A DNA stretch of 64,000 nucleotides from Planctomycetaceae bacterium (GCA_020638975.1 JACKHN010000029.1:1-64000); one strand, 5' to 3'; shown: positions 7,933 through 16,920, numbered from the stretch's first letter. Notes: generated by a model from the letters alone, not told the origin. A program made the numbers and translations.

Positions 7933-9414
7933 TCACATGATCTCGACGATCTTTAGACACATGTCCTTAAATTCGCCGGGGTTCACGTTCGGATTTCGCT
8001 GCTTCGCCTGGCCGATCAGCGAGCCAACAGCCTTCATTTTGCCAGCTTTCAAGTCTTCGACAACCTGTGGGTTCGCTTCTAGCAACTCACGGCATAAGCT
8101 TTCGGCTTCGGAGGCGTCGACTTTCTCTATCCCCAGCTTGGCCATGGCATCACTGGCGGAGCTTCCGGAACGCAACATCTCTTCGAAGACATCCTTCGCT
8201 CGCGTGTTGTCAACGTCGCCTGCCTGGATCGCTTTCAGCAAATCGGCGAGTGATGCGGCGGAGATCACGAAGTCCGCGATCGTCGCTTGTTGTTCGTTCA
8301 GCGTGCGAAGAACATCCTGCTGCACCCAGTTGCTCGCCCGGCGACCGTCACCGGAAGCGGTGGCTAACTCTTCGTAGTACGCGACCAATTCGCGGCCCTG
8401 ATTGACCAGGACATCGGAATCGTAAGGATCGATGCCGTAGGTTGACTCCAATCGCGTTCGCATGGCGGCAGGTAGTTCCCCGAGGTCCGCGCGAACTTGC
8501 TCGACTTGCTCTGCCGTGACGATCACTGGCAATAAGTCCGGGTCGGGAAAGTAGCGATAGTCGCTCGATTCTTCCTTCTCGCGCTGCTTCACGGTCACTT
8601 GCTGACCGTCGTCCCAACCACGAGTCGTTTTATGGCCGCCCGGCTTGTCGCCAAGCTTGATCTTCTTCTCGCACCAAACTTCGTATTGCCGCTCCGCTTC
8701 GTACGCCATCGCACGCTCCACCGCACGGAAGCTGTTCATGTTCTTCACTTCCGCGATCGGCGTAGCGACTTTGCCGTCCGGCGTGTCGATATGCAAATTA
8801 ATATTCCCATCAACTCGCAGACTGCCTTCCTGCATGTTGCAGTCGGAAACGCCAAGATACGTCAGCAGCAATCGCAATTCCGTCAGATAAGCTTTCGCTT
8901 CTTGCGGCGATCGGAGGTCAGGTTCGCTGACGATCTCCAGCAGCGGTGTCCCCGTCCGATTCAAATCGATCCGGCTATCGCTCTTGCCAGCGGCTTCATC
9001 ATGCATGCTCTTGCCGGCATCGTCTTCCAGATGAGCGCGAGTGATCCGCACGCGTTTCGGTTCGAACGCCCCTTTCGCGTCGCTGATCTCCAGCCAACCG
9101 TTTTGCGACATGGGAAGGTCGAACTGGCTGATCTGATAACCCTTCGGCAAGTCGGGATAGAAATAGTTCTTTCGATCCCACTTCGTGAACTCGGGGATGT
9201 CCAAGTTCAAGGCGACGGCAGTTCGTAACGCTAATTCGTACGCTCGACGATTCATCACGGGCAACGCACCCGGCATCCCGATACAGACCGGGCAGGTCTG
9301 CGTGTTCGGGGCTTGCCCGTACGTCGTGCTACAACGACAGAACAGCTTCGACTGCGTTTGCAGCTGCACATGGACTTCCAAGCCGATGATGATTTCGTAC
9401 GGTTTGTCGTTCAT
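7933..9414 (-). CDS. gatB: Aspartyl/glutamyl-tRNA(Asn/Gln) amidotransferase subunit B
   Basis: A 493-residue GatB, the tRNA-binding and kinase subunit of GatCAB, which converts misacylated Glu-tRNA(Gln) and Asp-tRNA(Asn) to the amides. It starts MNDKPYEIIIGLEVHVQL, and the zinc ligands are in KLFCRCS...CPVC. The kinase-core motif EPDLRSP and the central NMNSFRAV stretch are present. The C-terminal YqeY-like helical tail runs from about 340 to the end. Length is standard and no lesion is seen, in contrast to gatA directly upstream (48 bp). It implies that Gln- and/or Asn-tRNA is made by the indirect route. Confidence 0.96.
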   Translation of the reverse strand: MNDKPYEIIIGLEVHVQLQTQSKLFCRCSTTYGQAPNTQTCPVCIGMPGALPVMNRRAYELALRTAVALNLDIPEFTKWDRKNYFYPDLPKGYQISQFDLPMSQNGWLEISDAKGAFEPKRVRITRAHLEDDAGKSMHDEAAGKSDSRIDLNRTGTPLLEIVSEPDLRSPQEAKAYLTELRLLLTYLGVSDCNMQEGSLRVDGNINLHIDTPDGKVATPIAEVKNMNSFRAVERAMAYEAERQYEVWCEKKIKLGDKPGGHKTTRGWDDGQQVTVKQREKEESSDYRYFPDPDLLPVIVTAEQVEQVRADLGELPAAMRTRLESTYGIDPYDSDVLVNQGRELVAYYEELATASGDGRRASNWVQQDVLRTLNEQQATIADFVISAASLADLLKAIQAGDVDNTRAKDVFEEMLRSGSSASDAMAKLGIEKVDASEAESLCRELLEANPQVVEDLKAGKMKAVGSLIGQAKQRNPNVNPGEFKDMCLKIVEIM

Positions 9415-9462
9415 TCAATCAGCCGTCTATCAATCCTGAGTTCCACTCAACGCCCGCGTGAA

Positions 9463-11002
9463 TCAATTTGGTCTCTTCGTATGCCAGTCCGTTGCCTGCT
9501 GAAACATGTGGGCGGCTCGAAGCAAGCGTTCCTCTTCGAAAGGTGGAGCTTGCAATTGCAGACCGATTGGCAATCCAGACTTCGAGATCCCACAGGGAAC
9601 CGAGATCGCAGCGATACCCGCTAGGTTCGCGCTGACCGTGTACAAGTCTTGCAGGTACATCGCCAATGGATCTTCATTCATTTCGCCGAGCTTAAACGCC
9701 GGCGTCGCGGTCGTGGGGCCGATGATCAGATCTACATCCTTAAACGCCGCATCGTAATCTTCGCGAATCAGGCGACGGACTTTTAAAGCTTTGACGTAAT
9801 AAGCATCATAATAACCCGCGCTCAACGCATAGCTGCCCAACATTATGCGACGCTTCACTTCGGCGCCGAATCCTTCCGATCGTGTCTTGCGATACATACG
9901 GACGAGCGAGGTATCCAAGGCTTCGAGCTTCGCGCGGTCCCCTGCCCCTTCGAGTACTTTTCGCTCTTCCGCCAATTCGGCAAGCATCGCCTTTTCGTCG
10001 GTTCGATAGCCGTAATGGACGCCGTCGTACCGGGCGAGATTACTCGACGCTTCACACGGCGCGATGATGTAATAGGTGGCGATCGCGTACTTGCTGTGTG
10101 GCAGCGACAATTCACGCACGGTCGCACCCTGCGACTCGAACACCTTGATCGCCTCACGCACGGAAGCATCGACTTCGCCGTCGAGCCCATCGCCAAAGTG
10201 CTCTCGCGCGATCCCAAGTCGCAAACCTTGAAGTGGTTGTCGCACGCTGGCCGTGTACGAGGGAGTCGGCACGTTCGCCGAAGTCGAATCACACGGATCG
10301 TGTCCGGCGACGGCTTCTAACAACAAGGCAACGTCTTCAGCCGTTTTCGCCAAAGGTCCTGCCTGATCGAGACTGCTGGCAAAGGCGACGAGTCCGTAAC
10401 GGCTGACACGACCATACGTTGGCTTCATCCCAGTTACACCACAGAATGAAGCCGGCTGACGAATCGAACCGCCCGTGTCTGTTCCAATCGACAGCGGTGC
10501 CATCAAACCAGCAACACAGGCCGCGGCACCGCCGCTTGATCCTCCCGGTGTGCGACCGAGGGCCCACGGATTGTGAGTCTTCTTGAACGCGGAGTTCTCA
10601 GTCGAGCCGCCCATGGCGAACTCGTCCATGTTGGTCTTGCCGATTAAGACTGCGTCCGCCGCATAAAGTTTGCTGCTAACGACGGTCGCATTGTACGGTG
10701 GAACAAACTGCTCAAAGCATTCGCGAGCCGCAAGTCGTCTTCCAACCCCTTCGTACAGAGCACGTCCTTTACTGCGACCGGCAAGCCCGCCAGGAGGCCG
10801 AGTTTCTCACCAGCTTGACGCCGCATCAATATCCTTGGCTTGGAGCGAATGCTCGTTCGGCATCAACACTCAGAAAGGCTCCGATCGCGCCGTCGTTCTG
10901 CTCGATCTGACCAAGATAGGCCTGCGTCAGTTCGGTCGCAGTCACCTTGCCAGCAGCGAGCTGCGCAAGTAACTCAGTCGCAGTGGATTCGAGAACTGAC
11001 AT
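9463..11002 (-). pseudogene. gatA: GatA amidase subunit, reading frame broken by four +1 shifts
   Basis: GatA is the amidase subunit that supplies ammonia from glutamine to GatB. The frame begins at ATG 11002 (MSVLESTATELL...) and reads correctly to FLSVDAER. Four apparent one-base insertions follow, in short runs: near 10842-10843, 10821-10822, 10742-10743 and 10714-10716. Removing them restores a continuous protein with AVKDVLCTKGL and TTCGSRMLEQFVPPYNATVV. From 10629 to the stop the frame is intact. The Lys-Ser-Ser triad is all encoded (AVKD, GGSSGG, TDTGGS). The gene is normally essential where GatCAB is used, and gatB and gatC are intact, so sequence error is at least as likely as true loss. 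Confidence 0.85.
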
Positions 11003-11047
11003 GATGCCAAATTTTTAAGGAGTAAGGCCGAGTTGCCACTCTTTGGA

Positions 11048-11338
11048 TCACTCACCAAGGACGGCAGGCACTCGGTAGCATTCATCATCTCGCTTCGGAG
11101 CGTTCGCCAGAGCTTCGTCGCGGTCGAGACTGGGCCGGGCAACATCATCGGCCAGCACGTTATGGATGTCTTCGACGTGAGCCATCGGCTGTACCGACTC
11201 GGTGTCGAGTTCTTCGAGCTGACGAACGTACTCGACGACTTGACTGAGCTGGGTGGTCAGTGTGTCGAGTTCGGCTTCGTCAAAGCGCAGCCGCGCAAGC
11301 AATGAAACCTTCGCAACTTCATCACGGGAGAGTCCCAT
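11048..11338 (-). CDS. gatC: Aspartyl/glutamyl-tRNA(Asn/Gln) amidotransferase subunit C
   Basis: A 96-residue GatC, the small subunit that wraps around and stabilises GatA-GatB. It starts MGLSRDEVAKVSLLARLRF, has the helical LSQVVEYVRQLEELDT stretch and the typical Pro-Met-AHV followed by a conserved R-x-D segment. ATG 11338 is chosen because the longer open frame upstream overlaps rpmB. It starts 2 bp after the rpmB stop and is followed by gatA 45 bp on. Confidence 0.94.
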   Translation of the reverse strand: MGLSRDEVAKVSLLARLRFDEAELDTLTTQLSQVVEYVRQLEELDTESVQPMAHVEDIHNVLADDVARPSLDRDEALANAPKRDDECYRVPAVLGE

Positions 11339-11340
11339 GA

Positions 11341-11628
11341 TCAGGAAGCCTTCGCCTTGGCTTTGCCTTCGCCAGGAACGACGAATGGTTTCGCCTTGAC
11401 AGCCTTTTTGATAGCACCGCTCCGCAGGCAAGCGACGCAAACTCGCATCGTCTTGTTGGTGCCATTAGGCGTGGTGACTTTGACACGTTGCAAGTTCGGC
11501 TTGAACTTCCGGCGTGAGATTCCGGTGACTTTGGTACCAACACCGCCGAGATACTTCGCCTTACCGCGAAGCTCAACAGTATTCCCCATTTGGGTGCTCT
11601 TCCCACAAACTTCACAGGCGCGTGCCAT
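11341..11628 (-). CDS. rpmB: 50S ribosomal protein bL28
   Basis: A 95-residue bL28 with the zinc-type CEVCG near the N-terminus and CVACLR near the C-terminus, the VSRRK-like core (GISRRKFKPNLQ) and a basic Lys/Ala tail. A good Shine-Dalgarno (GAGGAAG) precedes ATG 11628. It leads the row rpmB-gatC-gatA-gatB-SAM hydrolase, with 2 bp to gatC. The 11629-11952 gap upstream holds one family-1 palindrome and otherwise nothing certain. Confidence 0.95.
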   Translation of the reverse strand: MARACEVCGKSTQMGNTVELRGKAKYLGGVGTKVTGISRRKFKPNLQRVKVTTPNGTNKTMRVCVACLRSGAIKKAVKAKPFVVPGEGKAKAKAS

Positions 11629-11758
11629 CGGAACTTCCTCAGTCTCGCTTCAAGAACGTACCCCTTGCACTGACTAGCTGCAAGGCAAACCACCAATATA
11701 GCCAGTCTGCCGCAGGCTGCAACGCCACCTAGAGCGGGTGGAATAGCCGCGGTTCCAT

Positions 11759-11828
11759 GTAAGACGGCCCTCCGAGGCCGTCTGTCGCAGAATCACCTGA
11801 CTCGACGGCCTCGGGAGGGCCGTCGTAC
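11759..11828. repeat. Palindromic intergenic repeat, family 1 copy c
   Basis: A 70-bp inverted repeat with left arm GTAAGACGGCCCTCCGAGGC and right arm GCCTCGGGAGGGCCGTCGTAC, the same sequence family as 2685-2743. Small mismatches and one extra G in the right arm weaken pairing slightly. It lies between divergently transcribed rpmB and the DUF3500-like gene. Confidence 0.8.
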
Positions 11829-11952
11829 GGTTCGAAGACCCTGCAGCATCGCGTTATCGGCGAATTGCTTCCCAATTCGGCTTTGGTTCTAATCAAGCAA
11901 CGACCTCCCGCGTTCCCTCAACCTAATCCCGCCCGCACGAGGAGACTTCCGC

Positions 11953-12957
11953 ATGTCACAAGCCAATGGCAAATGTCGAGACTGTAGCCCCAATCCCGTT
12001 GACCGTCGCGATTTTATCAAGTCAGCGACCGCGATCAGCCTAGCGACAGCTTCGGCTGGCATCCTGACGGGTATCCCTGCGGTCGCCCGAGCAGCCGAAG
12101 CCGCGACATCCGAGACGCTCGTCCAGCAACTGTATGGCACTTTGGACGAGAAACAGAAGAAGCTGTGTGCTTTCCCCTTCGATCATGAACTCCGCTCGGC
12201 GATCAATAACAACTGGCACATCACCAAGGCACAATTAGATCGCGACTTTACCAAGGAACAGCAGGAACTCATCACACAAATCTTCAACGGTTTGCACAGT
12301 CCCGAGTGGGCGCAGAAGGTAATGGATCAAATTGATCACGACGGTGGCTTTGCTGGCAGCTCGATCGCGTTGTTCGGCGAACCTGGCACCGGCAAGTTCG
12401 AGTTCGTTTTGACGGGACGCCACGTCACGCGTCGCTGCGATGGCGACTCGGTCGAAGGTGCCGCATTTGGCGGTCCGATTTTTTATGGCCATGCTGCTGA
12501 ATCGTTCAACGAGACGGCGGATCACCCCGGAAATGTGTATTGGTATCAGGCGAAGCGAGCCAACGAGCTGTTCCAGGCGTTGGACGGCAAGCAGCGGAAA
12601 GTGGCGCTGCTCGGAAAATCGCGTGGCGAGAATGGCAAGGAGACCGTAAAGCTCAGCGGCAAGTCAACGGACTTGGCCGGAATTCCCGTCAGCGACTTGA
12701 GTGTTGATCAGCGTGAACTCGCCGAGAAAGTAATGGAAGACTTGTTGGCACCGTTCCGCGAGCAAGACCGTAAAGAGTCGATGAAGCTGGTCAATAAGAA
12801 CGGCTTCGACAAGTTGCATTTCTCGTATTACAAAGACGAGAACATTGGTGACGACGAAGTGTGGGACGTCTGGCAAGTCGAAGGGCCAGCGATGGTCTGG
12901 TACTTCCGCGGCAAGCCGCATGTTCACACTTGGGTTCACATTCGCGAGTCGGCTTAG
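11953..12957 (+). CDS. Tat-exported DUF3500-like protein
   Basis: A 334-residue protein. The N-terminus has a twin-arginine signal: VDRRDFIKSATA, then a hydrophobic stretch ending GIPAVARAAEA, so export is in folded form. A strong GAGGAG site precedes ATG 11953. The mature part carries LCAFPFDHELRSAINNNWH, a GEPGTGKFEFVLTGRH segment and a FNETADHPGNVYWYQAKR segment. This pattern resembles DUF3500-type proteins of unknown function; the family name is from memory. The GEPGTGK string looks like a P-loop but is in an exported protein of a different fold, so nucleotide binding is not implied. An intrinsic terminator follows at 12985. Confidence 0.8.
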   Translation: MSQANGKCRDCSPNPVDRRDFIKSATAISLATASAGILTGIPAVARAAEAATSETLVQQLYGTLDEKQKKLCAFPFDHELRSAINNNWHITKAQLDRDFTKEQQELITQIFNGLHSPEWAQKVMDQIDHDGGFAGSSIALFGEPGTGKFEFVLTGRHVTRRCDGDSVEGAAFGGPIFYGHAAESFNETADHPGNVYWYQAKRANELFQALDGKQRKVALLGKSRGENGKETVKLSGKSTDLAGIPVSDLSVDQRELAEKVMEDLLAPFREQDRKESMKLVNKNGFDKLHFSYYKDENIGDDEVWDVWQVEGPAMVWYFRGKPHVHTWVHIRESA

Positions 12958-12984
12958 TCATCAAGTCTGCCAGTGTTGAATATT

Positions 12985-13021
12985 GGACGCGGTTTGTTCT
13001 GTGAGCCGCGTCCATTTTTTT
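12985..13021 (+). terminator. Intrinsic terminator after the DUF3500-like gene
   Basis: An 8-bp perfect stem GGACGCGG/CCGCGTCC with a 13-nt loop, then A and seven T residues, 28 bp after the stop codon. Confidence 0.85.
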
Positions 13022-13144
13022 GTCGTGGCAAGCACAATCGTTTTAGCTGTTACGACTCTCGTAACTGGACTACGAGGTCAGTTACAGTGACCTGTGAGTG
13101 GCAAGACGCCGGCCCAATGCCACCTCACATCGCCGTCCGATAAG

Positions 13145-13220
13145 TGAGCCGTACACGCTGGCGTCGGGCTTTTCGTGTTGCCAACGCGAAGTAAGGCCCG
13201 TGGCTAGCGCCATCGGCTCA
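13145..13220. repeat. Palindromic intergenic repeat, family 2 copy a
   Basis: A 76-bp imperfect inverted repeat. The left arm starts TGAGCCGTACACGCTGGCGT and ends CGGGC; the right arm is GCCCGTGGCTAGCGCCATCG followed by GCTCA. It lies just upstream of the PilZ gene, and a related copy lies just downstream. The remainder of 12958-13332 holds only the terminator and the gene leader. Confidence 0.7.
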
Positions 13221-13332
13221 CGATGTGAGCGCCAAACCGCTCACGTTTCTTTCGGCGTAACCTATCTTTCAAGGAGACAGAACCCGCATCCGAGCAACTT
13301 CGACACACGCGACGCCCAAAGGACCTGACCCT

Positions 13333-13716
13333 ATGACTGCCCTGACCGAAGCAGATCTCTTCGAAACAATTAGTGAACTTCTCGCCGAACAGAATGCACT
13401 CAGCGGTGACGAACGACGTGAAGGCACGCGACGCAGCTACGACTGCATTCAACTGCTCGCGCCCTATGATGCCAATAGCCTTCCGCTGCAAGAGGACTTC
13501 CGCCAAGTCCAGTGCCGCGATCTATCGCCACGCGGGTTTTCGTTTGTTTCGTATCGGCAACCAACGACCGATCATGTCGTTGTTGCTCTTGGCACCGTAC
13601 CGTTCAAGTTCTTCGTCGCCAAGATCATTCACAGCGGTCCGAGCGAAAATGAACTCAACCAGAACTACCTGGTTGGCTGTCGCTTCGTGAGAAGACTGAC
13701 GGAACAAGCAAACTAA
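13333..13716 (+). CDS. PilZ-domain protein (c-di-GMP receptor type)
   Basis: A 127-residue protein with the two c-di-GMP-binding motifs of PilZ in order: R-x-x-x-R within DERREGTRRSY (Arg29 and Arg33) and D-x-S-x-x-G as RDLSPRGFSF (Asp63 to Gly68). The rest fits the PilZ beta-barrel, with VGCRFVRRL near the end corresponding to the usual IGCRF strand. It is single-domain, with no signal or membrane segment, so it probably transmits c-di-GMP levels by contact with another protein. It is monocistronic, bracketed by family-2 palindromes at 13145 and 13745. A GGDEF enzyme that could make the ligand is encoded at 52860. Confidence 0.85.
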   Translation: MTALTEADLFETISELLAEQNALSGDERREGTRRSYDCIQLLAPYDANSLPLQEDFRQVQCRDLSPRGFSFVSYRQPTTDHVVVALGTVPFKFFVAKIIHSGPSENELNQNYLVGCRFVRRLTEQAN

Positions 13717-13744
13717 ATAGATTTGCAAGGTTCCGATTGATTCG

Positions 13745-13806
13745 TGAGCTGTAGGCGCTAGCCTCGGGCCCTACCAGAAGACGCCCGAGACTATCGCCAC
13801 GGCTCA
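13745..13806. repeat. Palindromic intergenic repeat, family 2 copy b
   Basis: A 62-bp imperfect inverted repeat with left arm TGAGCTGTAGGCGCTAGCCT followed by CGGGC and right arm GCCCGAGACTATCGCCACGG followed by CTCA. Same family as 13145-13220. It sits between the convergent PilZ and cobA-hemD genes, where it could also serve as a bidirectional transcript end, although there is no T-run. Confidence 0.72.
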
Positions 13807-13832
13807 ATTGAGTCAGAACCCTGAAAAACAAT

Positions 13833-15344
13833 TTAGACGACCCGTTCAATCGCTTTGACAACACCCGCCATCGTGTACTCGGTCGCTTCGACATTTGGCT
13901 CGAAGCCGCACTCCCGAAGCGTCGCCGAAGTGATGGGACTGATGCTGGCAAGTCGCGTCTTAATGAGGTCATTGCCAAACATCGCCACAAGCGAACGTGC
14001 AATCGCGGAGCTTGTTACGGTCACCCATTGGATCTTTCCAGCGGCCAACTCCGCCGCAATCTCGGTATCGGCTGCCTCGGTATCAATACTGTTGTAGACA
14101 ACCACCTGCGTAACTTCACCGCCAGCTGCCACAATCGCTTCAGCCAACACTTCGCGACCACGACTTGCTCGCGCAAGCAAGAACCGCTTGCCTTTCGCGA
14201 TGGGCGTCAATTCGGCGGCAAGCGACTCCGCTCTAAACTCAGACGGTTGCAGATCACACTTCAAGTGATAACGCGCCAACTCGTCCGCCGTCCCGGGACC
14301 AATCGCGGCGAGTTTGGTCGTCCCTAACGTGCGCAAGTCCAAGCCAATTGCCAGCAGTCGCTCGATAAAGTAACGCACGCCGTTGCCGCTGGAGAAAACA
14401 AGCCAATCGAAACCGGCGAGCGATCCCATCGCATCATCGACCGATTTCCATTCCGTGGGTGGCGAGATCTCGATGGCGGGTTGAACGATCGTTTCGGCAC
14501 CAAGTTCTTCGAGCAACGAACAGAGTTTCGTCGCCTGAAAACGCGGACGAGTCACAAGAACTCGCTGACCAAACAGTGGTCGCTTATCAAACCAAGCAAA
14601 GCTGTCAGCAAGTTTTGCGACCTCACCGACAACGATAATGGTTGGCGGTCGGATCGAGCGACTCTCCAAGGTTTCGACGACTTCGCCGAGCGTACAACTG
14701 ACGCGTTGCTGGTCGGGCAAGCTGCATCGCCGAATGATTGCGACTGGAGTGTCCGCAGCCTTGCCGGCGTCCATCAATTCCTTGGTCCAAATCCTCGCCG
14801 TGGTGATCCCCATGTAAAAGACAAGCGTCCCCGGAAACGCCGCTAACGCTTTGTAGTTAATTGCGGAGTCGACTTTGTCCGGATCCTCATGTCCGGTCAC
14901 TAACGCGACCGCCGAGGCATGTTCGCGATGAGTGATCGGAATCCCGGCATAGCTGCCTGCTGCCAAAGCGGTGGTGATACCCGGTACAACCTCAAAACGA
15001 ATATCTGCCTCGACGAGCGTTTCGATCTCCTCGGCCCCGCGCGCAAAGACTGCCGGATCGCCGCCCTTGAGTCTCGCAACGACTTTACCCTCACCAGCCA
15101 AGCGTACCAACGCTTGGTTGATCTCGACCTGAGACCAAATTCGAGTCCGCCCATGCTTGCCGAGACAAATCAGTTCCGCATTGCTGCGTGCGTGTTCCAA
15201 GATACGAGCATTGACTAAGTAGTCGTACAGAATCACATCTGCACGGCGTAAGCATTCGACGCCGCGCAACGTGATCAAACCTGGATCGCCTGGTCCAGCC
15301 CCGATTAGATAAACTTTGCCTCGTGGTGCGGGCGTTTCTAACAT
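13833..15344 (-). CDS. Fused uroporphyrinogen-III C-methyltransferase / uroporphyrinogen-III synthase
   Basis: A 503-residue two-domain tetrapyrrole enzyme (CobA-HemD). Residues ~8-250 are the SAM-dependent methyltransferase: VYLIGAGPGDPGLITLRG, then ARLKGGDPAVFARG, VVPGITTA and PITHREHASA. Residues ~260-500 are the HemD half: RVLVTRPRFQATKL, VFSSGNGVRYF, AAIGPGTADEL and VTVTSSAIA. HemD closes hydroxymethylbilane to uroporphyrinogen III, and CobA methylates it twice to precorrin-2, the branch point for siroheme and B12. Such fusions are known. Start is ATG 15344 with no clear ribosome site. The sulfatase upstream on the same strand is functionally unrelated. Confidence 0.94.
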   Translation of the reverse strand: MLETPAPRGKVYLIGAGPGDPGLITLRGVECLRRADVILYDYLVNARILEHARSNAELICLGKHGRTRIWSQVEINQALVRLAGEGKVVARLKGGDPAVFARGAEEIETLVEADIRFEVVPGITTALAAGSYAGIPITHREHASAVALVTGHEDPDKVDSAINYKALAAFPGTLVFYMGITTARIWTKELMDAGKAADTPVAIIRRCSLPDQQRVSCTLGEVVETLESRSIRPPTIIVVGEVAKLADSFAWFDKRPLFGQRVLVTRPRFQATKLCSLLEELGAETIVQPAIEISPPTEWKSVDDAMGSLAGFDWLVFSSGNGVRYFIERLLAIGLDLRTLGTTKLAAIGPGTADELARYHLKCDLQPSEFRAESLAAELTPIAKGKRFLLARASRGREVLAEAIVAAGGEVTQVVVYNSIDTEAADTEIAAELAAGKIQWVTVTSSAIARSLVAMFGNDLIKTRLASISPITSATLRECGFEPNVEATEYTMAGVVKAIERVV

Positions 15345-15411
15345 GGAATATTGGGTTCACTCTAGCTGCAGCGCGGGCACTACTCACCTTACGCGTATGT
15401 ACGCGGGCGCC

Positions 15412-16920
15412 TTACTTCTTCTTTTTCTTCTTTCCGCCAGCTGCTTGTTTCTTCTCGACGCCGACTTCCTTTGCCATCTCCTGCCAACGCGATTGCAACT
15501 GGCGGAAACGCTCGGCCTGCGATTTCGACAGATCATTCGACTCGGTTCGGTCTTCGGTGATGTTATACAACTCCCAAGGGCCATCGTTCATATTGACCAG
15601 CTTCCAGTCGCCCGATCGCAGCGCGTTGTTCTTGCCATAGAACGTAAACAGCAAGGCGTCGTGCGGTTGACGTTGCTGACCGGCAAAGATCGGAGCCAAG
15701 CTGAGGCCTTGTGCCTGGCCAATGCTTTTGCCGTTATAGCTATCGGGATATTCGACGTCCGCCAAGTCCAAACCGGTCGCCATCAAGTCGACCAAATGTG
15801 CCGACTGGCCGGTGATCGTGCCAGGTTCCTTAATGCCCTTCACCCAATGCGCGATGAAGGCGGTGGAGATGCCTCCTTCGTGTTGATTCTGTTTGTACTC
15901 ACGCAGCGGCGTATTGCAGGCATGCGCCCAACGCGTGTCGTAGGTCCAATACGAGTCCGGATCCCAGGGCATGAGTTTGTTTTTCAGCGTCTGCGGCTCG
16001 GTGCGTTGGAATGGGCACGCACCGTTATCGCTCAAAAACATGAACAGTGTGTTTTCGTAGCGATCAGTCTCTTGGAGATGACTTATCAATCGGCCAATGT
16101 TTTGATCCACGCGATCGATCATGCCGGCATAGGTCGCCATTAACAGATCTTGCTCGTCTTTCTGCGCGTCGGTCATTTCGTCCCAAGCCGGAACATCGTC
16201 GGGACGTGGTGAGAGCGGCCAACTGGGATCGACGATCCCTAACTCCTTCATCCGAGCGTGACGCGTTCTCCGCAACTCGTCCCAGCCCATCATGTACGTG
16301 CCGCGATATTTCTCCACTTCTTCGCGAGGTGCATGCAAGGGATAGTGTGGCGCGTTGTAGGCGACGTACAAGAAGAACGGTTTCGACTTATCGGCACCCT
16401 TCAAGAATTCGATTGCATAGTCGGTATCCGCATCGGTCGTATAAAAACCTTCTTCGGGAACTTCAAACGGTTCGTTGTCCAAACGGAACGTGTTGTCACC
16501 TTTGAAGAAGTTGCATGCGCCGCTGAGGTGTCCGAAGTAGCGATCAAAGCCTCGGTCGATGGGCGTGCTGCTCATATGCCACTTGCCACTCATCAACGTC
16601 GTGTACCCCCCCAGTTTCAACCCTTCGGCAATCGTAATGCAATTCTCTAACTTGCCGATGCCCACAGACGAATGATACTGACCGCTCAACAACGTCGCCC
16701 GCGTCGTCTCGCACTTGGCACAGTTATAAAACTGCGTAAATCGCAGTCCACCATTTGCAAGCTGATCGAGATTCGGAGTCTTGATCTCGCTTCCGTAACA
16801 ACCAAGATCCGAGAACCCCATATCATCGACCATGATCAGGACGATATTCGGGCGGTCGTCGGCAAACGCCAACGACCAACCAAGCAGGCAGAAACAGGCT
16901 GCAAGTGTAAGGGGCCTCAT
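15412..16920 (-). CDS. Secreted sulfatase with atypical C-E-T-T-R active-site motif
   Basis: A 502-residue sulfatase with a signal peptide MRPLTLAACFCLLGWSLAFA; ATG 16920 is chosen for this reason over the longer open frame to 17097. The metal-site start DRPNIVLIMVDDMG is present. The formylglycine position is Cys70 in FYNCAKCETTRATLLSG, where the usual C-x-P/A-x-R has Thr in the third place. Downstream GKWHM, FLSDNGACP and a C-terminal DGPWELYNI...TESNDL fit the arylsulfatase fold. The protein ends in a run of six Lys. It is transcribed divergently from the sialidase-VCBS gene with 183 bp between starts, suggesting a shared control region and a joint role on sulfated, acidic glycans. Confidence 0.92.
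   Translation of the reverse strand: MRPLTLAACFCLLGWSLAFADDRPNIVLIMVDDMGFSDLGCYGSEIKTPNLDQLANGGLRFTQFYNCAKCETTRATLLSGQYHSSVGIGKLENCITIAEGLKLGGYTTLMSGKWHMSSTPIDRGFDRYFGHLSGACNFFKGDNTFRLDNEPFEVPEEGFYTTDADTDYAIEFLKGADKSKPFFLYVAYNAPHYPLHAPREEVEKYRGTYMMGWDELRRTRHARMKELGIVDPSWPLSPRPDDVPAWDEMTDAQKDEQDLLMATYAGMIDRVDQNIGRLISHLQETDRYENTLFMFLSDNGACPFQRTEPQTLKNKLMPWDPDSYWTYDTRWAHACNTPLREYKQNQHEGGISTAFIAHWVKGIKEPGTITGQSAHLVDLMATGLDLADVEYPDSYNGKSIGQAQGLSLAPIFAGQQRQPHDALLFTFYGKNNALRSGDWKLVNMNDGPWELYNITEDRTESNDLSKSQAERFRQLQSRWQEMAKEVGVEKKQAAGGKKKKKK

Noticed and set aside
10629..11002. Programmed frameshifting in gatA.
   Set aside because: Four separate shifts in the same direction within 130 bp, without slippery heptamers or downstream pseudoknots, do not fit any known recoding mechanism.
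12370..12410. GEPGTGK in the DUF3500-like protein looks like a Walker A.
   Set aside because: The protein carries a Tat export signal and no Walker B or other ATPase motif, so the match is coincidental.
13832..15344. The CobA-HemD fusion considered as a novel enzyme.
   Set aside because: Such fusions are already well known in several bacterial groups.
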